Shown here: in pieces, positions 35,740 to 47,974 of the stretch | Layout: every line of letters begins with the position of its first letter | Numbering within the stretch: the stretch's first letter is position 1 | NCBI RefSeq assembly: GCF_002288925.2 | Contig: NW_022098001.1 | Span: forward strand, 15,583,044 to 15,647,043 | DNA: 64,000 nucleotides | Reading direction: 5' to 3' | Source of the DNA: Delphinapterus leucas | Taxonomy: Eukaryota > Chordata > Mammalia > Artiodactyla > Monodontidae | Made by a program: the position numbers and the translations under genes | Notes under the pieces: model-generated | Told to the model about the DNA's origin: nothing | The model's input: only the letters and a program-made list of their open reading frames with translations | The model's database searches: none

Positions 35740-36130
35740 ATTGGGGGGACAGTAAAAATAAGTAACAAAACATAGAGTATATCAGATGATGATAAATACT
35801 TCAGAGAAAAATAAAGCAGGGAAGGATGATATGAAATGTTGGGAAGCATGGTTGAAATTGTAAATGAGGGTAATCAGGGAAGACCTTGAGGTTTGAGCCA
35901 AGATCTACAGGAGTTAAGAAATCTAGGAAGAAATCTATAGAAGAGCATTTGTAGACACAGTATTTTCTATTTGTAAATGGAAAGGCTCTGAGGTAGAATT
36001 GTACCTGACATCTTCCAATATCAGCTAGGAGGCTGGGGTGGCTGGAGTTAAATGAGTGTGAGAGTAGAAGTGATGATATCAGAAGGGTAGGGAGGTTTTT
36101 ATGAAGAGGTACAAAGGTGGGAGTCAAGTG
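35740..36130 (-). repeat. L2-type LINE 3' end, reverse
   Basis: 'acttcagagaaaaataaagc', 'aatcagggaagaccttgagg', 'atggaaaggctctgaggtag' and 'ggctggggtggctggagtta' follow the reverse complement of the L2-type 3' region. The 108-codon minus-strand frame at 35,801-36,127 lies within it. No intact domain is visible. Confidence 0.65.
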
Positions 36131-36234
36131 ATTTAACTAGGGCTTTGGTAGAAGGATTTTTGGCTTTTATTATGATATAAAACCCAATTTAAGAGAAACA
36201 ATGGTAGTTGAATGCAAAATACAACTTTTTTTAG

Positions 36235-36420
36235 CTTACATTTTTAGAGGGCTTATTATACACCAGGCACTGTTTTAAGTTCCTTATGTGCAGGATTTTA
36301 TTTCATAGTGTATAAGAAAAATGTAGATTTCACACAGGTTAATTAACTTACCCAGGCTCACAGCTTGTATGCAACAAAGCTAGGAGTCACGTCCATGAGG
36401 TCCCTTAATTGTAATTCTAC
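36235..36420 (-). repeat. MIR SINE, reverse
   Basis: 'cttattatacaccaggcact', 'gttttaagttccttatgtgc', 'aattaacttacccaggctca' and 'cagcttgtatgcaacaaagc' are the reverse complement of MIR from 3' end to core. Confidence 0.7.
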
Positions 36421-38074
36421 ATTTCTCTGAATTGTCATTTAATGACAGAGTATTTACCGATCATCTGGAGAGATCTAACTCTGAACTCTATCGATGAGCT
36501 TTTCTGCTTCCTCTTATTTCAGTGCACACAGTGTCAGCAAGTGACCCCAAGATACTCAGTTGGTTTACCATGTGAATTATTTACTTGTTCTACGTTTTAC
36601 TGACACATGCTACACACCTAATTCTGAGCCATTTTTTCAGAAATGCCTAATGCCAGTCCACAAGGATGGAGAAAGTTACCGTAAATGGATACATCCAAAC
36701 TAAACATCATTACTGAAAAAAAAAATTGTGTCTCATAGAGGACATTGGTATATGAGATATTTTAACCTACTATAAGATCTTTCACCTATATCTGAGTGAC
36801 TGGTTATGTTCCTTTTACACTTTTTATAATATAAAATACAAATTAAATGAATAGACTATACAAGAAAAACCTGTACTTGAAATAATCCCATGTTACATTT
36901 GTAATGTCACAAATGAGTAGTATATGCATTCTTTAGTCTATCACCTTTATCTTCATGCCTGATTAGCCCTCCGCAGAAGCAGGGATGCTGGCTAACCCAA
37001 CCCCTGTGGTACAATCAGGAGGTTGTGCAATTCATTATGTTTTGTACACAATTTGGCTAGAAACCTGAAGATTTATTGATGCAATGTAAAATATTAGGTG
37101 GCAGGTAAGAATAGGCCTGTTAATGAATGTGATCAGAACAGCAGCTGGAATGAATTGCAGTGCTTGCAACATCAATGGAATTAATAGACCTTAAAATATT
37201 CAGCGAATCAATTAAAAGTCTTCTTCGGGATTCAAAAAATGTGTGTTCATGTGCTTAACTTTAAAATGAGCACCGGGAGGAGAAATGGCCAAACCTTCTG
37301 TCGGAAAAGTGTTTAAAGATTCCACAGGCGTCTGACTGTTTCTGGGTCCAACCAGCTTCTGAAGGAAGCCCTCGTGGGCTGAGCGGCAGGAAGCTCAGAA
37401 CACAGGCTCCAGACTGTGCTTCCAAAAATTAAACAAGAGAAGCATGTGAGAGCAATTGAAATGGGTATCCTGGCCACACTCCCTGAGGTTCTGCAACCTC
37501 ATTAACCTTTGAGAAGAGCACAGCTTCCTACCAGGATGAAAGAAGAAAAGATGATAGTTTCTTAAGCGTGTTCTTCTCTAATGGTCACCCCAAAGACCTT
37601 GAAAAGTTTCAAGCCAGAAGTTTTGGGCTGAAGAGTCTTGTGTAAAAGTCCTTGGGAGGAATTACTTGGACAGCATCATGTACAAGCAATGGAACATAGA
37701 TATTATCTAGCATTCCCAAAACTAGATTAATTAGCACCCATTCCCCCAACTAACAAACAAATTAAATAGGCTTTTTAAAGCTATGGCTTTATGTCTTTGC
37801 CTCCAGGGAAGAGTCAAAGAAAGCACCCATTGTCCTCATAATTGTTTTACAATGCAAAGTTGAAAGTTTCTCTTTAAATTAGTATAAAGTAGAAGCATAA
37901 GATAATAAAGCAAGGGAAATTATTTTGTTTAGACTGTGATTGTCTAAAACCGTATTTTAATTTTGGGGCTATATTCATGCCTTATTCCATGGCTAAGTTC
38001 AAAAGATATCTACTTGTTCGCAGGTTAACTACCTCTTACATGATTTCTTTCTTTTGTTTTTAATTTCCCTCATA
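36421..38074. other. Largely repeat-free non-coding stretch
   Basis: About 1.65 kb with no gene and no recognised transposon. The part 37,080-37,460 is balanced in composition and rich in TAAT/ATTA words, and it stands out as possibly conserved non-coding DNA. Confidence 0.45.
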
Positions 38075-38212
38075 GACTTTATTTATTAAATTTTTAATTT
38101 TTTTGGCTGCGCTGTGGGGCTTGTGGGATCTTAGTTTCCCAACCAGGAATTGAACCCAGGCCCTCAGCCGTGAAACTGTGGTGTCCTGAACACTGGACTG
38201 CCAGGAAATTCC
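38075..38212 (-). mobile_element. Short CHR-family SINE fragment
   Basis: 'ttttttggctgcgctgtggg', 'cttgtgggatcttagtttcc', 'aaccaggaattgaacccagg' and 'actggactgccaggaaattc' are the reverse complement of the short tRNA-derived SINE seen widely in cetartiodactyls. It is more diverged than the other CHR copies here. I did not find convincing flanking duplications. Confidence 0.8.
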
Positions 38213-39363
38213 ATCCTACACAATTTCTATGATATTTTTTTTCTTATTGCATCAGTAGGGAGCTGGGCATGGTCAGAAATCGAGCTGTCATAACTTTTGC
38301 GAAGATGACTTCAGGATTTCTGAACCTGTAAAACATCCTACTGGTTTCTTAGTGCCCATGGCTCCAAGCTACAATGTTACCCCTAAACCTAAGCAGACAG
38401 AATGAAAGCCATCATGTATAGTGCTAAAGCACAAAGCAGAAAACTTGAAAATAGGTAAGAAATAGTTTTGAATTTATTTGAGCGTCAGCACTAGAAGCAA
38501 ATCGGTCAAACCAGAGGAACATATGACATTAAGTTAGAGAGAGAAGCCTTTGCGGGTGTTTCAAGGAGCTTGGCGGTTGAGGTGCTGGTCCCTTATTATG
38601 CCATGTTTTGTGTCTAAATATATGGCTTTCCTTTCCTTTGATTTAGCGATGTCATGGATGCTACACTTACGCTTCACAGTCATGACTATAGACTTTTTAT
38701 TTGACACAAAAATGGAACAAAGTAAGAAGAAAAAAGAGTATGAAAAAATTCTGAAGTAATAGAGAAAGAGTTGAAGGAAGGGATAGAGAGAGATGAGGGT
38801 GTGTGGACACTTCAGATAGAAGGCCTGATGTACAACCAGTAGATAACTAAGTCTTGGAGATGTAACGCACAGCACAGTGACTGCAGACCACAACACCACA
38901 TTATAAACATCAAACTTAAGAAGGTACTAGATGTGAATTATTCCCACCACAAAACAGAAATGATAATTATTTCATGAGTGGAGGTGTTAGCTAATGCTAT
39001 AAGGGCAATCATATTGCGATACAGAAATGTATCAAATCAACGTGTTGTACACTTTAAACTCACACAATGTTTATATGTTAAATATATTCCCACTAAGAAA
39101 AAAGAAGACCTGTTTCAAATTCACCCAGCTGGGATGAAAGGCAAGAAACAGGAGAATGGGGAGAAGAGGTTGGGGAAATGAGAGTATTTATCTCATGGCC
39201 ACGAAGGAAAAGTTAGAGACTGTAGCCAGGGTGGTAGAAAACAGTGCTGAGTATCATCATGGTGCTAGTGACAGGTTGCAACCTACGATTTATATTTGGG
39301 AATCTTTGTAAATCAGATATTGGTGTGTTAAAGAGTGCCTATTTTTTGAACATTTGCCTTGGA
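38213..39363. other. Non-coding stretch without recognised repeats
   Basis: No gene is supported. The overlapping frames 38,550-38,759 (+) and 38,561-38,899 (-) have no recognisable protein. Confidence 0.4.
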
Positions 39364-39378
39364 TGTACCAGTGTTTTT

Positions 39379-39734
39379 TTTTTTTAATTAATTGATTAAT
39401 TAATTAATTTTTGGCTGTGTTAGGTCTTCGTTGCTGCGTGCAGGCTTTCTCTAGTTGCGGCGAGAGGGGGCTACTCTTCGTTGTGGTGCACGGGCTTCTC
39501 ACTCTGGTGGCTTCTCTTGTTGCAGAGCATGGGCTGTAGGAGCAAGGGCTTCAGTAGTTGTGACACATGGGCTCAGTAGTTGTGGCTTGTGGGCTCTAGA
39601 GCACAGGCTCAGTAGCTGTGGTACATGGGCTTTGTTGCTCCACAGCATGTGGGATCTTCCTGAACCAGGGCTCAAACCCGTGTCCCCTACACTGGTAGGT
39701 GGATTCTTAACCACTGTGCCACTAGGGAAGTCCC
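39379..39734 (-). mobile_element. CHR-1-type SINE (long form) with target-site duplication
   Basis: Reverse-strand long CHR SINE with an AT-rich tail ('attaattgattaattaatt'), 'tttttggctgtgttaggtct', a body longer than usual with repeated 'cagtagttgtgg'-like words (39,551-39,625), and the tRNA-like end 'actgtgccactagggaag'. 'tgtaccagtgttttt' flanks it at 39,364-39,378 and 39,735-39,749. The 98- and 71-codon frames over it are not genes. Confidence 0.93.
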
Positions 39735-39919
39735 TGTACCAGTGTTTTTAGCCACACTGCATTTTCTTTTAAGACAAGCTTAATGCTCTTCTTTGTCATT
39801 CAGCACATCTCCTGTCAGAAGTGGATGATTTGCTGACGTTTTAGTACCAGTCTATTTCCTCACTAAAGGCTGAATTAGAGACTTTATGCACAAAATATGG
39901 ATTTCAAGAAATCTCGCTG

Positions 39920-40125
39920 TTGGGCTTCCCTGGTGGCGCAGTGGTTGAGAGCCCGCCTGCTGTTGCAGGGGACACGGGTTTGTGTCCCAGTCCGGGAAGA
40001 TCCCACGTGCCGCAGAGCGGCTGGGTCTGTGAGCCACGGCTGTTGAGCCTGCGCGTCCGGAGCCTGTGCTCCGCAGTGGGAGAGGCCACAACAGTGAGAG
40101 GTCCACGTACCACACAAAAAGAAAA
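39920..40125 (+). mobile_element. CHR-2-type SINE with target-site duplication
   Basis: Forward SINE: head 'gggcttccctggtggcgcag' with tRNA A-box-like sequence, B-box-like 'gggtttgtgtccc', body 'gaagatcccacgtgccgcag' and 'agcctgtgctccgcagtggg', then A-rich tail at 40,114-40,127. Flanks 'aagaaatctcgctg' (39,906-39,919) and 'aagaaatctccctg' (40,126-40,139) differ at one base. Among the best-preserved CHR copies here, which suggests a later insertion than 38,075-38,212. Confidence 0.95.
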
Positions 40126-40139
40126 AAGAAATCTCCCTG

Positions 40140-41192
40140 CAGAGGTTAATGTGCTTGAAGGTCAATGAAGTAAGGTGTGTTTTGGAAGAACATAATATAA
40201 AGCGTTTTTAAAAATATAGATTTGAGAGATCTTTTGCAAGCCTTATTGTCTAAAATGCAATGCTTAGTTTCTGTGAGATTAATATACCCACAAAAGAAAT
40301 CATTACTTGTACTTTGACTGAGTTGTTTCTGAAGCTACTGTAACACCCAATCTCTACTGAATACAATAGGCCGGGGCAGCAGTGAAACTATAACTCCGTC
40401 TGGTGGGATTATGTTGTTTAAGTAGAAAGCAAGATTCAGGCAAGGTGTTTTGCAACAATGTGTCCTCCAAATAACAGAGTATTTACTGATTCACCAAGAA
40501 AAGGCCAGTGTTCAAAAGGGCTGTGGATGTCACAAACAATTAGTGTGTCTATGAAGGATCTTTTGCAATTCCCAGAGAAGACAGGAAAATGTTATATAGA
40601 ATGTGAAATGTAGGGGTCATTTCAAAAGTAATGGATACCGACACAGAGCTACAAACAATTTTAAGGTTTACACATCACTCAGAGAAATTGGATTAGAGCC
40701 AGAGAAAAAGATGTTTTATATTACAGTTTCAAAAAAAAAAATCTTAAGGTCATTTGATACAAGACAGGATAATATCTACCTTCTTTTGAAATGTAATGTA
40801 CATGAAGGCAAAGTGTTCTATGTCATTTCTGAGGTAAAATGTTACCATTTTGAGCATACTTCTTTCCAAAAGACTTCATACTAACAATAGCCTATACATA
40901 TTAAAATAGTTTATAAGTGGCATGTAAATAAAGTACCTAAATCCTAGTGTTCAAAAGTCCAACCTTCTGCTGAAAGAATTGCTCATCAGGTATTTCATAG
41001 CCTTTGTCTAAATTGTCAAAGAGGAGCAGACCGCCATGTGCTTTTCTTAGAAACACGTTAACCAATTTAGTGCTTTGACTCAGACTTGGGATGATATTTG
41101 TGGGCACTGGTTGGGAGAATGGTTGATTCTTTGAGGCAGGGCTCTGGAGGCCATCATGAAAGTTACCTCTATCTCTGTGGGCCTTGTAGTGC
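40140..41192. other. Non-coding stretch without recognised repeats
   Basis: No gene is supported. The frame 40,603-40,884 (+, 93 codons) has no recognisable domain. Confidence 0.4.
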
Positions 41193-41662
41193 TTTGAATG
41201 GTGGCCTCCAAAAAGTTATGCTCACATCCTAATTCCTGAAATCTATGGATGTTATCTTATTTGGAAAAAGCATCATTGCAAATGTAAGTCAAGGATCTTG
41301 AGATAAAGAGATCATCTTGGATTATGTGGTGTGCCCTAAATCCTTAGGATGTCCTTATGAGAGAAAGGCAGGGGGAGATTTGAGACAGGAGGAAGGACAC
41401 AGAGGATAAGGCAATGTGAAGACACAGAAGAGATTGGAATGATACGGCCACAGCTACAGGAAGTCGGGAAATGCCAGTGGCCACCAGAAGCTGGAAGAGG
41501 TAAGGAAGGGTTCTCCCCAGAGCCTCCTGAGGGAGTGTGGCTTGCTGGATACCTTGATTTTGGACTTTCAGCCTGCAGGACTGTGAGAAAATAATTTTTA
41601 TTGTTTTAAGCACCAGGTTTGTGGTATAATTTGTTATATATAATGGCCACAGGAAACTAATA
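41193..41662 (+). mobile_element. MaLR LTR, MLT1-like (older subfamily)
   Basis: 'tgtagtgctttgaatggtgg', 'aattcctgaaatctatggat', 'taaatccttaggatgtcctt', 'gaagacacagaagagattgg' and 'ggactttcagcctgcaggac' follow an older MLT1 LTR, forward, with an end close to 'gccacaggaaactaatac'. The 140-codon minus frame 41,344-41,766 overlaps it and is spurious. Confidence 0.8.
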
Positions 41663-43079
41663 CGGGAACGTTTAACTCCTATGCTTCCTATATACCAAAA
41701 TAAAAAGAACAGCGTGCCATGTAGAACATGGTCTAGCTTGCTCATCCTCCATGTCTCATTCTGCACTCACATGAGGTCATAAACACACTGGGAGGTGACA
41801 GAAAAGATGGAGCAAATAGTTCTAAATTCCAAACATGTGAGGAAAGAGAGGAACCATTTCTAATGGCATGCTTACCACGATATCTCTCCTTGTTCCTTTT
41901 TACTTGCCTCCTGTCCACCATTTTGGCCTTGGGAAGAGGAGGGCAGGTGAGACACAGGAAGAGGAAAGCATTAACAGGAAGCAAGAAATAAGCTGAAAAT
42001 AGTAAAGACTCTTCTCTGACAAGAAAGTACAATTATGGTAAATAGATGAAGAAACTGAAAAATAAATACACAAACAAAGAAAACAGATACAAATCTAGGA
42101 TAGGTATAAATTAACAATGAGAAAGTAATGTGACTTTTTTTCACAACCTTAACATTTGATGAAGTAGGTAGATTATACAATCAAATTAGGAGACAAAATA
42201 TTTCTATGTCTTTTGCCAAAGCTGCTGAAAAAAGAAACACAACAGTGTGCATAACATCATTTAATTTTAAACAGTTTTTTTTTTTGTTGGTCTTGAACAG
42301 CCTGGAGTATATTGTTTTGGCCCTTATTGAAGTCAGAGACTTTGTTCTTGGTCCCTAGTTTCTGTTCTCTCTCTCTCTCTCTCTTTTGCCATACTTTTTA
42401 GGTGGGGTTCCTCAAGTTTCCCTTAAAGGGGATAAGTCTTCTTGATCTTATTTCTAGATCTCCTCAGTCAATTCAATTTAGGATGTTAGTTCAACAAATT
42501 AACTTGTCCCTTCACTAGTGTATTTTAGCTTTGGGCCCCTTGGATTTAAGTAGGTTACATATTGATGTTTTATTAGGAAACTTTGACTTCATAAAATAGC
42601 AGCCCTGTCCTCTAAAGTCTAAAGTAATGGAGGTTCCTCTCAGTGAAAAGAAATATATATCTAGACAACCCTGCATGCTCACTCAAGCTGGCTTATATCC
42701 AGGTGCCGTGAGGGGACTGGGAACATCTGAGGATGCATCTAGATATTTGCTCAGACTGCAGCTACTGGTGAGGAAACTCTTGTCTTCTTTGGGTTAAGAA
42801 GAAGAAGGCAGTGCTCTCAAAGTGAAGATAGATTCAATTTGCTTCAATTCAAACAGTTGTAGGAATAATTTGCTGAGTCGGCACATTGCAAATGGCTTTG
42901 TGGAATGCTCTCATGGGGACCACAGTTGCTCCAGAAGACGTCTGCTCAAACTGCTCAACTGCCATGGCCTAAATCTGGATCTTCAGGTCTTCCTGATCTA
43001 TCCACCATTTTTCTTTCCTTCACTAGGTCCCTCTGCACACATTCTACTTTAACTAAGCCTAGCCAATTAACAGTGATGT
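41663..43079. other. Unique non-coding sequence with a CT repeat
   Basis: No gene is supported. A CT dinucleotide run of about 20 bp is at 42,366-42,385. Open frames 41,742-42,032 (-) and 42,822-43,141 (+) look random. Confidence 0.4.
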
Positions 43080-43405
43080 CATGCTCCTGGGATTTTGTCA
43101 GAGACACCTTTCCCTTCATCCATGCCTCATTGAGATCCTAGTCATTTCAAGGTCATGCCTAATCCAAACCTCCCAAACATAGCTACATACTTCCTCCTCA
43201 GCAGTCAAGCATGTCACACTGCTGGAACCTCTATCCTGGCCCTTCTCTCATCTGTCCTGATTCACAACTGATGCTATTTCTGACTCTCTCCTACTAAACG
43301 GTGACTTCCTGGGGACTTGAGTCTTACTCTTCTTTGTATAACTCACAGTAACTGACAGGGGACTTTTTCTCTTGTATCTGTTCAATAAATATTATTTAAT
43401 GAATT
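43080..43405 (+). repeat. L2 3' end remnant
   Basis: 'ttcccttcatccatgcctca', 'tactaaacggtgacttcctg' and 'ctgttcaataaatattattt' resemble the closing part of L2. Diverged and approximate at both ends. Confidence 0.5.
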
Positions 43406-43649
43406 TAAAAATTCATAAGGAGCTTCTAGAGAAAAATGTGATTTGGACAGTTATAAATAATTTTAATCTCTCAGAGTTGCTGGAGAGCCCTGAAGGAACA
43501 ATTGCCTGGAATACCCAGAAATCAAGTAAATGTTTGAAAATTAAGAAAGCAATTCATTGTGCATAAGTATACAGACAAAAATGTTGGAATTAGCTCAGAA
43601 TTTGCCTTGTGCAATTTACTATAGATGGTAAAACCAAAGATCATTGTTG

Positions 43650-44215
43650 CCAAACTCAATCGTTTGGAGTGTCTTGCTTGGGTTGTGGCAACAGTCTCCT
43701 AGCTGGTCTCCATCCTGCATGGTGTCTCCTTCAAGCCACAGTCTTCACACAGGAATATTTAGAAAATAAAAAGGTGACCTTGCCTTGATCCTGCTGTCGG
43801 GATGATGTCCAGATGCTGTGGCCTGGCATGTAAGGCCTCTATGACCCTCCCTTGCTTGCCTTTCCAGTGATGTCTCTGTAGATCGTTCACACTCTCCTTT
43901 CAGATTCATTGCTTCTTTTCTGATTCCATGCTCTCTCAGGCCTCTGTTTCTCGGGGGATTTTTTTCCCCTGACTTTTCTCCTTCTTCTCATCTTCAAAAT
44001 AATTCCTTCTTATCCTTTCAACTTAGTTGAAACAAATTTTTCAGACTGAGTGTGCTCCATGTGCAAATGCTATCATAGCACCTTCTAGGACAGCGCTCTG
44101 TCCTACACTCTTTCCTAGTACTTGATGTCTTTTGTTTTTTTCCCTATAGAGGGCCAGGATTGCATCTTATAAGTCTGGAGCCTTGGGAATCCTTAGTGCA
44201 GAGGAGCTGTTTTAG
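43650..44215 (+). repeat. L2 LINE 3' remnant
   Basis: 'ggcaacagtctcctagctgg', 'tctccatcctgcatggtgtc', 'gcatgtaaggcctctatgac' and 'atagagggccaggattgcat' follow the L2 3' end in forward order over more than 500 bp. No open frame remains. Confidence 0.75.
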
Positions 44216-46904
44216 GCAATGATACAGATAAGTTTCCCCAGAAAGAACACATAGACTAAAGGGCATCAGGCTGAGAAAGGAGACCCAAGGAAGACCAGCT
44301 TTCACAGGGTCTGCAGAAGAAAAGTACCCACCAACGGAGACTAAAAAGGAAGAGGAGAGTCAGAGAAGAACCAGGTTTGGAATCCAAGGGATGAAAAAGC
44401 TTCACATTGAAAAAAGGTTCAGCTGTGTGAAATATTGTAAAGAGATCAAATTAAGTAAACACTGAAAGGTACTCATTGCATTTAGTGCTTCGGAGCTCAG
44501 TGGTGGCCTCCACAGTAGACCACAGGTCTTTTTCAAGGAATTAGAATGCACACAAACACTCTCTCACACCCAGATACATAACATGTGGTTTGGTTTAAGC
44601 CTTTGGGATGCCTAGGTTGGTATATTTACTATACTTTTGTCATGAGGGACATAGTCCAGGCTTGAAGCACAAAGAGATATTCGGTAAAAGTTGAAGGAGG
44701 ATATATTTCTGTGCTTTGGATATGATTTTAATCCCAACTCCTGTTGTATAGTATAATCTTATATACTTCATCAGATTCTCCAAACCTCACCTGCTTTCCA
44801 GGCCCTCAGCTGCTAATGAGACTGATTGGTTCTGTGTGGGCCTGTCCAGTTTTGCCACCTGAGGCTGGCCAGCTGTACCCCTGGGGTCTCTGGCTCCTCA
44901 GCCGTATCCAGGCTTGGATGCAGCAGGTCACTGCATCACTGGGATGGGCTTTTTCAGCAGCCATTGAGGGAGTTGGGTGACCTGACTTGGAATTTGGGGA
45001 AGGAACTCCCTGTGTGGTGAAGCTGGGAGACTGAAGATGGGAAGGAGCTGAATAGAAAGATTTACTCTCCTTCCTCCTTGAAGGGACTGCTTTGAGTAGC
45101 TTCTCTGCACAGCCCATCTGGAGACATCCCAGGTGGCTGAGTAGTTGCACCTGCTGAGCCACCAGCTGTGTGTATTTGTCGCTTTGGTAAAGCGGTGGTC
45201 AGTGCAGTGACACGCTGTGGCTTCCCAAACCTGCCCTGTCACATTCCCCTTTCATTAACTCTCACTGCCTCTGGACTCCACTTTTCAAATAAAGCACCCC
45301 TGTCCAGGTTCTGTTTCCAGGCTGAGACATTTATCTCCCATGTCACTAAGGATGCTGGTGATTGTGGCAATACCAACAGCAAAGCCCAGACTTTTCTAGT
45401 CAAGAACTGACCTGTCCTTTTCTTCCCAACCTCATGGCAATTGATAGAGCAAGGATGTCATGTGATTTGAATGACGTGAATAATTGGTCAGGGTTCATTT
45501 TGACTGATATCCTGCCTATTTTGCAAAATTTAGAAAATTGGATTGAATAAAGAAATTATTGTTTATTTGGGGGACGAGAATGCAAGATCCACATGCCAGC
45601 TCATCACTACAGCACCAGGCTCTGACTTACTCTTCTTGGCTGCATATAGCAGGAGAATAGGACCATTCAAACACCAGGAAGAAGATGATTTTATTAAAAC
45701 TCCACCAATCTACTGAGTCTTCCATCAGTTGGGCTCCATCTGCACAGATGTGAAATTGTATTCTGTTGAAACAAGAGTCCTTTAGGTTAAAAGTAATAAA
45801 TATTATCTTACTTAATTGAGAGGTTTTTAGGATTGTTTCATAGGCTTATGGCAACCCACCCTCTCCTCCCAAGAGGAAGAGTGAATGCAGATATCCTGGA
45901 GGAGAAGGAATAAATTAAGTGCTGGAATCTAGAGTGGATCCCTTAGCAGCTGGACAAGAGCTGAGAGAGTGGGTGGGGATTCTGAAGAGGAATTGAGGGG
46001 AGAAAGTAAAACCAGTAAGTGCCAAATTCTATTTCTAGGAGTTTGGTTATGAAAGTTAGGATACATAGGATGGTTGCTTGAGGGAGAAGCTTTCATCCTT
46101 TTGTATTTTACTTTTTCAATATTGGGTTTACTTTGTCTATTTACATACTGAAGGGAAGGAACCATCCATTGAATTAGAGTGTTGCCACAAAGAGAAAATA
46201 TTTCCCTTGTTATCCAGATGACTCTTGGGATCTCATGTGAGTTCTGAAATTTTATGGTCATTTTGCCTGGGCCTCGGTGTCCCTGATTTGTAAAATGAGG
46301 ACACTGCACTAGGTGGTCTCCATGGTTGTTGGGACAGATGGAAGTTTCATGTGCATTCATTTGGCTGTGTAAGGCTGTGTTATGGGACCTGTATTGACTT
46401 ATTTTCAAGTCCCTCGCTCTTTCTTCCATCTCTGAATCTCACGGCAGAAATATGTAGTATATCACTGACCACGCTTATTCTAATGGCAAGGTTACCATTC
46501 TGAACACTGTATGTGAGGGAAACATTAGGGTGGGATAGTAACAAAAAATTAAAAGTAACAAAAGAATACTTTGAGAGATTGGTTGCACATACTCTAAAGT
46601 ACTGATGTGCCCAAGGAAGATGATGGAAGTAAAGATAAGTAGAGGTTAGGCCAGCTGTAGACAGAGGGGGGATGGGAGAGAGGGAGAGAAAACTAATGAC
46701 TTTACCATTGAAAGAAACATCAGGAGCCCCATGTTCTCTTCCTAGTTGGGCAAAGCTTTACTAACTCTTAGCCCTACCAGCCCTCTCTAAAATTAAAACT
46801 ATCACACCTCCCTTTTGTCTCTCTGCAGCTTGGTGGGAAAGATATGCACAGCCTGTCTTACAAGTTTTTCTTGGTTCTTCTTGTTCATTGTCCCAAACAG
46901 TTTC
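44216..46904. other. Mostly unique non-coding sequence
   Basis: No gene is supported. The longest frame (45,929-46,429, minus, 166 codons) has no recognisable domain. A short MIR-like segment ('ttgtaaaatgaggacactgc') lies at about 46,260-46,325. Frames at 44,744-45,410 overlap on both strands and look random. Confidence 0.45.
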
Positions 46905-47025
46905 TGTGACTGTTAGCTGATTGATTCTGCAATGCCTGGGGACACAAGTGAGATAGCCTCTTAAATAGGAGAAAAGCACCTATAATTTGGGTGAGTGGGG
47001 GTGGTAGGCCTACTAACTTGATTCT
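46905..47025. repeat. Unassigned repeat, copy 1
   Basis: This segment shares several words in the same order with 47,975-48,098, for example 'agatagcctcttaaatagga', then 'acctataatttgggtgagtg' and 'cctactaacttgattc'. The two copies have the same orientation, are clearly diverged and are about 1.07 kb apart. The family is unknown to me. Confidence 0.6.
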
Positions 47026-47140
47026 ACTTTCTGAGAACCTACAATCTATCAAGGACTGTGCCCCGAGCTCGTGCACAGCAGTGAACAAGACCACTGGGGT
47101 CCATGGAGCCTCCATCCTGGATCAGGCTTTCTCATGGGGA
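47026..47140 (-). repeat. L2-type LINE 3' scrap, reverse
   Basis: 'actttctgagaacctacaat' and 'cacagcagtgaacaagacca' resemble the reverse complement of the L2-type terminal segment. Weak and short. Confidence 0.45.
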
Positions 47141-47219
47141 CATGATCATGTATTCTGTATAATGTTAAGTAATTATTTCTCATTTTTTCATAGATGATTT
47201 AGAAGAATGATGAAGATTT

Positions 47220-47505
47220 TATTCATTCAATGAACAAAATTTGTTGAACACCTACTGTGTATCAGTGAACTTTCAAGATGTTAGGGATAAAATACAGAAC
47301 AAGGCAGAGCTCTGTTCTGCCTCTTCGGAGCTCGTGCTTGAGTGTGGAAAACAGAGATTGAGCATATAATTATATGTGGAGTGGTAAGTGTTATGAAGAA
47401 ATAAAGAAGATTGAGAGGCCCACACAGGCAAGTATAAATGGAAGGTCAGAGAGCAGTTGCTGAAGAGGTCATATTCAAGAAGCTTAGAGCTCATTCTCAA
47501 TTATC
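47220..47505 (-). repeat. L2-type LINE 3' end, reverse
   Basis: 'ttgttgaacacctactgtgt', 'cttttcaagatgttaggg'-like words near 47,270, 'tctgttctgcctcttcggag' and 'ggtaagtgttatgaagaaat' follow the reverse complement of the L2-type end. Diverged and non-coding. Confidence 0.65.
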
Positions 47506-47974
47506 TGAGTTTGGAAAATGTAATGCATAGTAAAATTTTAATCTCTCATTTGACTTCCTACTCTTAGCTAGTATGACTATGAGTCATCTCTGTAATCAAT
47601 TGCTGCTTATTAGGGAGCTACATCCTCATTTAAAAGTTAATATAAGCAAAACATTATTACAAAGGTAACTTTGGTACAAATAAATAAATAAAGGGTTCTA
47701 AAGACAAATACTATTTAAAAATTAACTGCTGTGTTCAGTTATCTGTGCCACTTTTTCTGAATATGGATAGTTGAGAACTGACTGTAAAATACTATTTCTA
47801 GCAGTCAATTGATCTCTTCTATAGATCAATTTTAATTTTATTATTTGTGCTTCATTCTTAAAGAGAGTTAATGTTTCCCAATTTACTTTGTTGTGTTTCA
47901 AATTAATCATATGCTATGACACTCTATGAAATCATTTCTGAAATTCTAGCTTGAGATACTAATGACTTACTTGC
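47506..47974. other. Unique AT-rich sequence
   Basis: No gene or repeat is recognised. A short AAAT run is at about 47,680-47,693. Confidence 0.4.

Noticed and set aside
39455..39751. 98-codon open frame
   Set aside because: Lies wholly in a reverse CHR SINE.
39920..40000. Possible tRNA gene
   Set aside because: The A-box/B-box-like parts belong to the head of a CHR SINE, followed by the SINE body and A-tail, with target-site duplications.
42366..42385. CT run as a splice-related polypyrimidine tract
   Set aside because: A simple dinucleotide repeat with no AG/exon context that could be supported.
45929..46429. 166-codon open frame on the - strand
   Set aside because: It is the longest frame outside recognised elements, but it shows no domain, no signal and no splice context, and it reads through ordinary AT-rich intergenic sequence.
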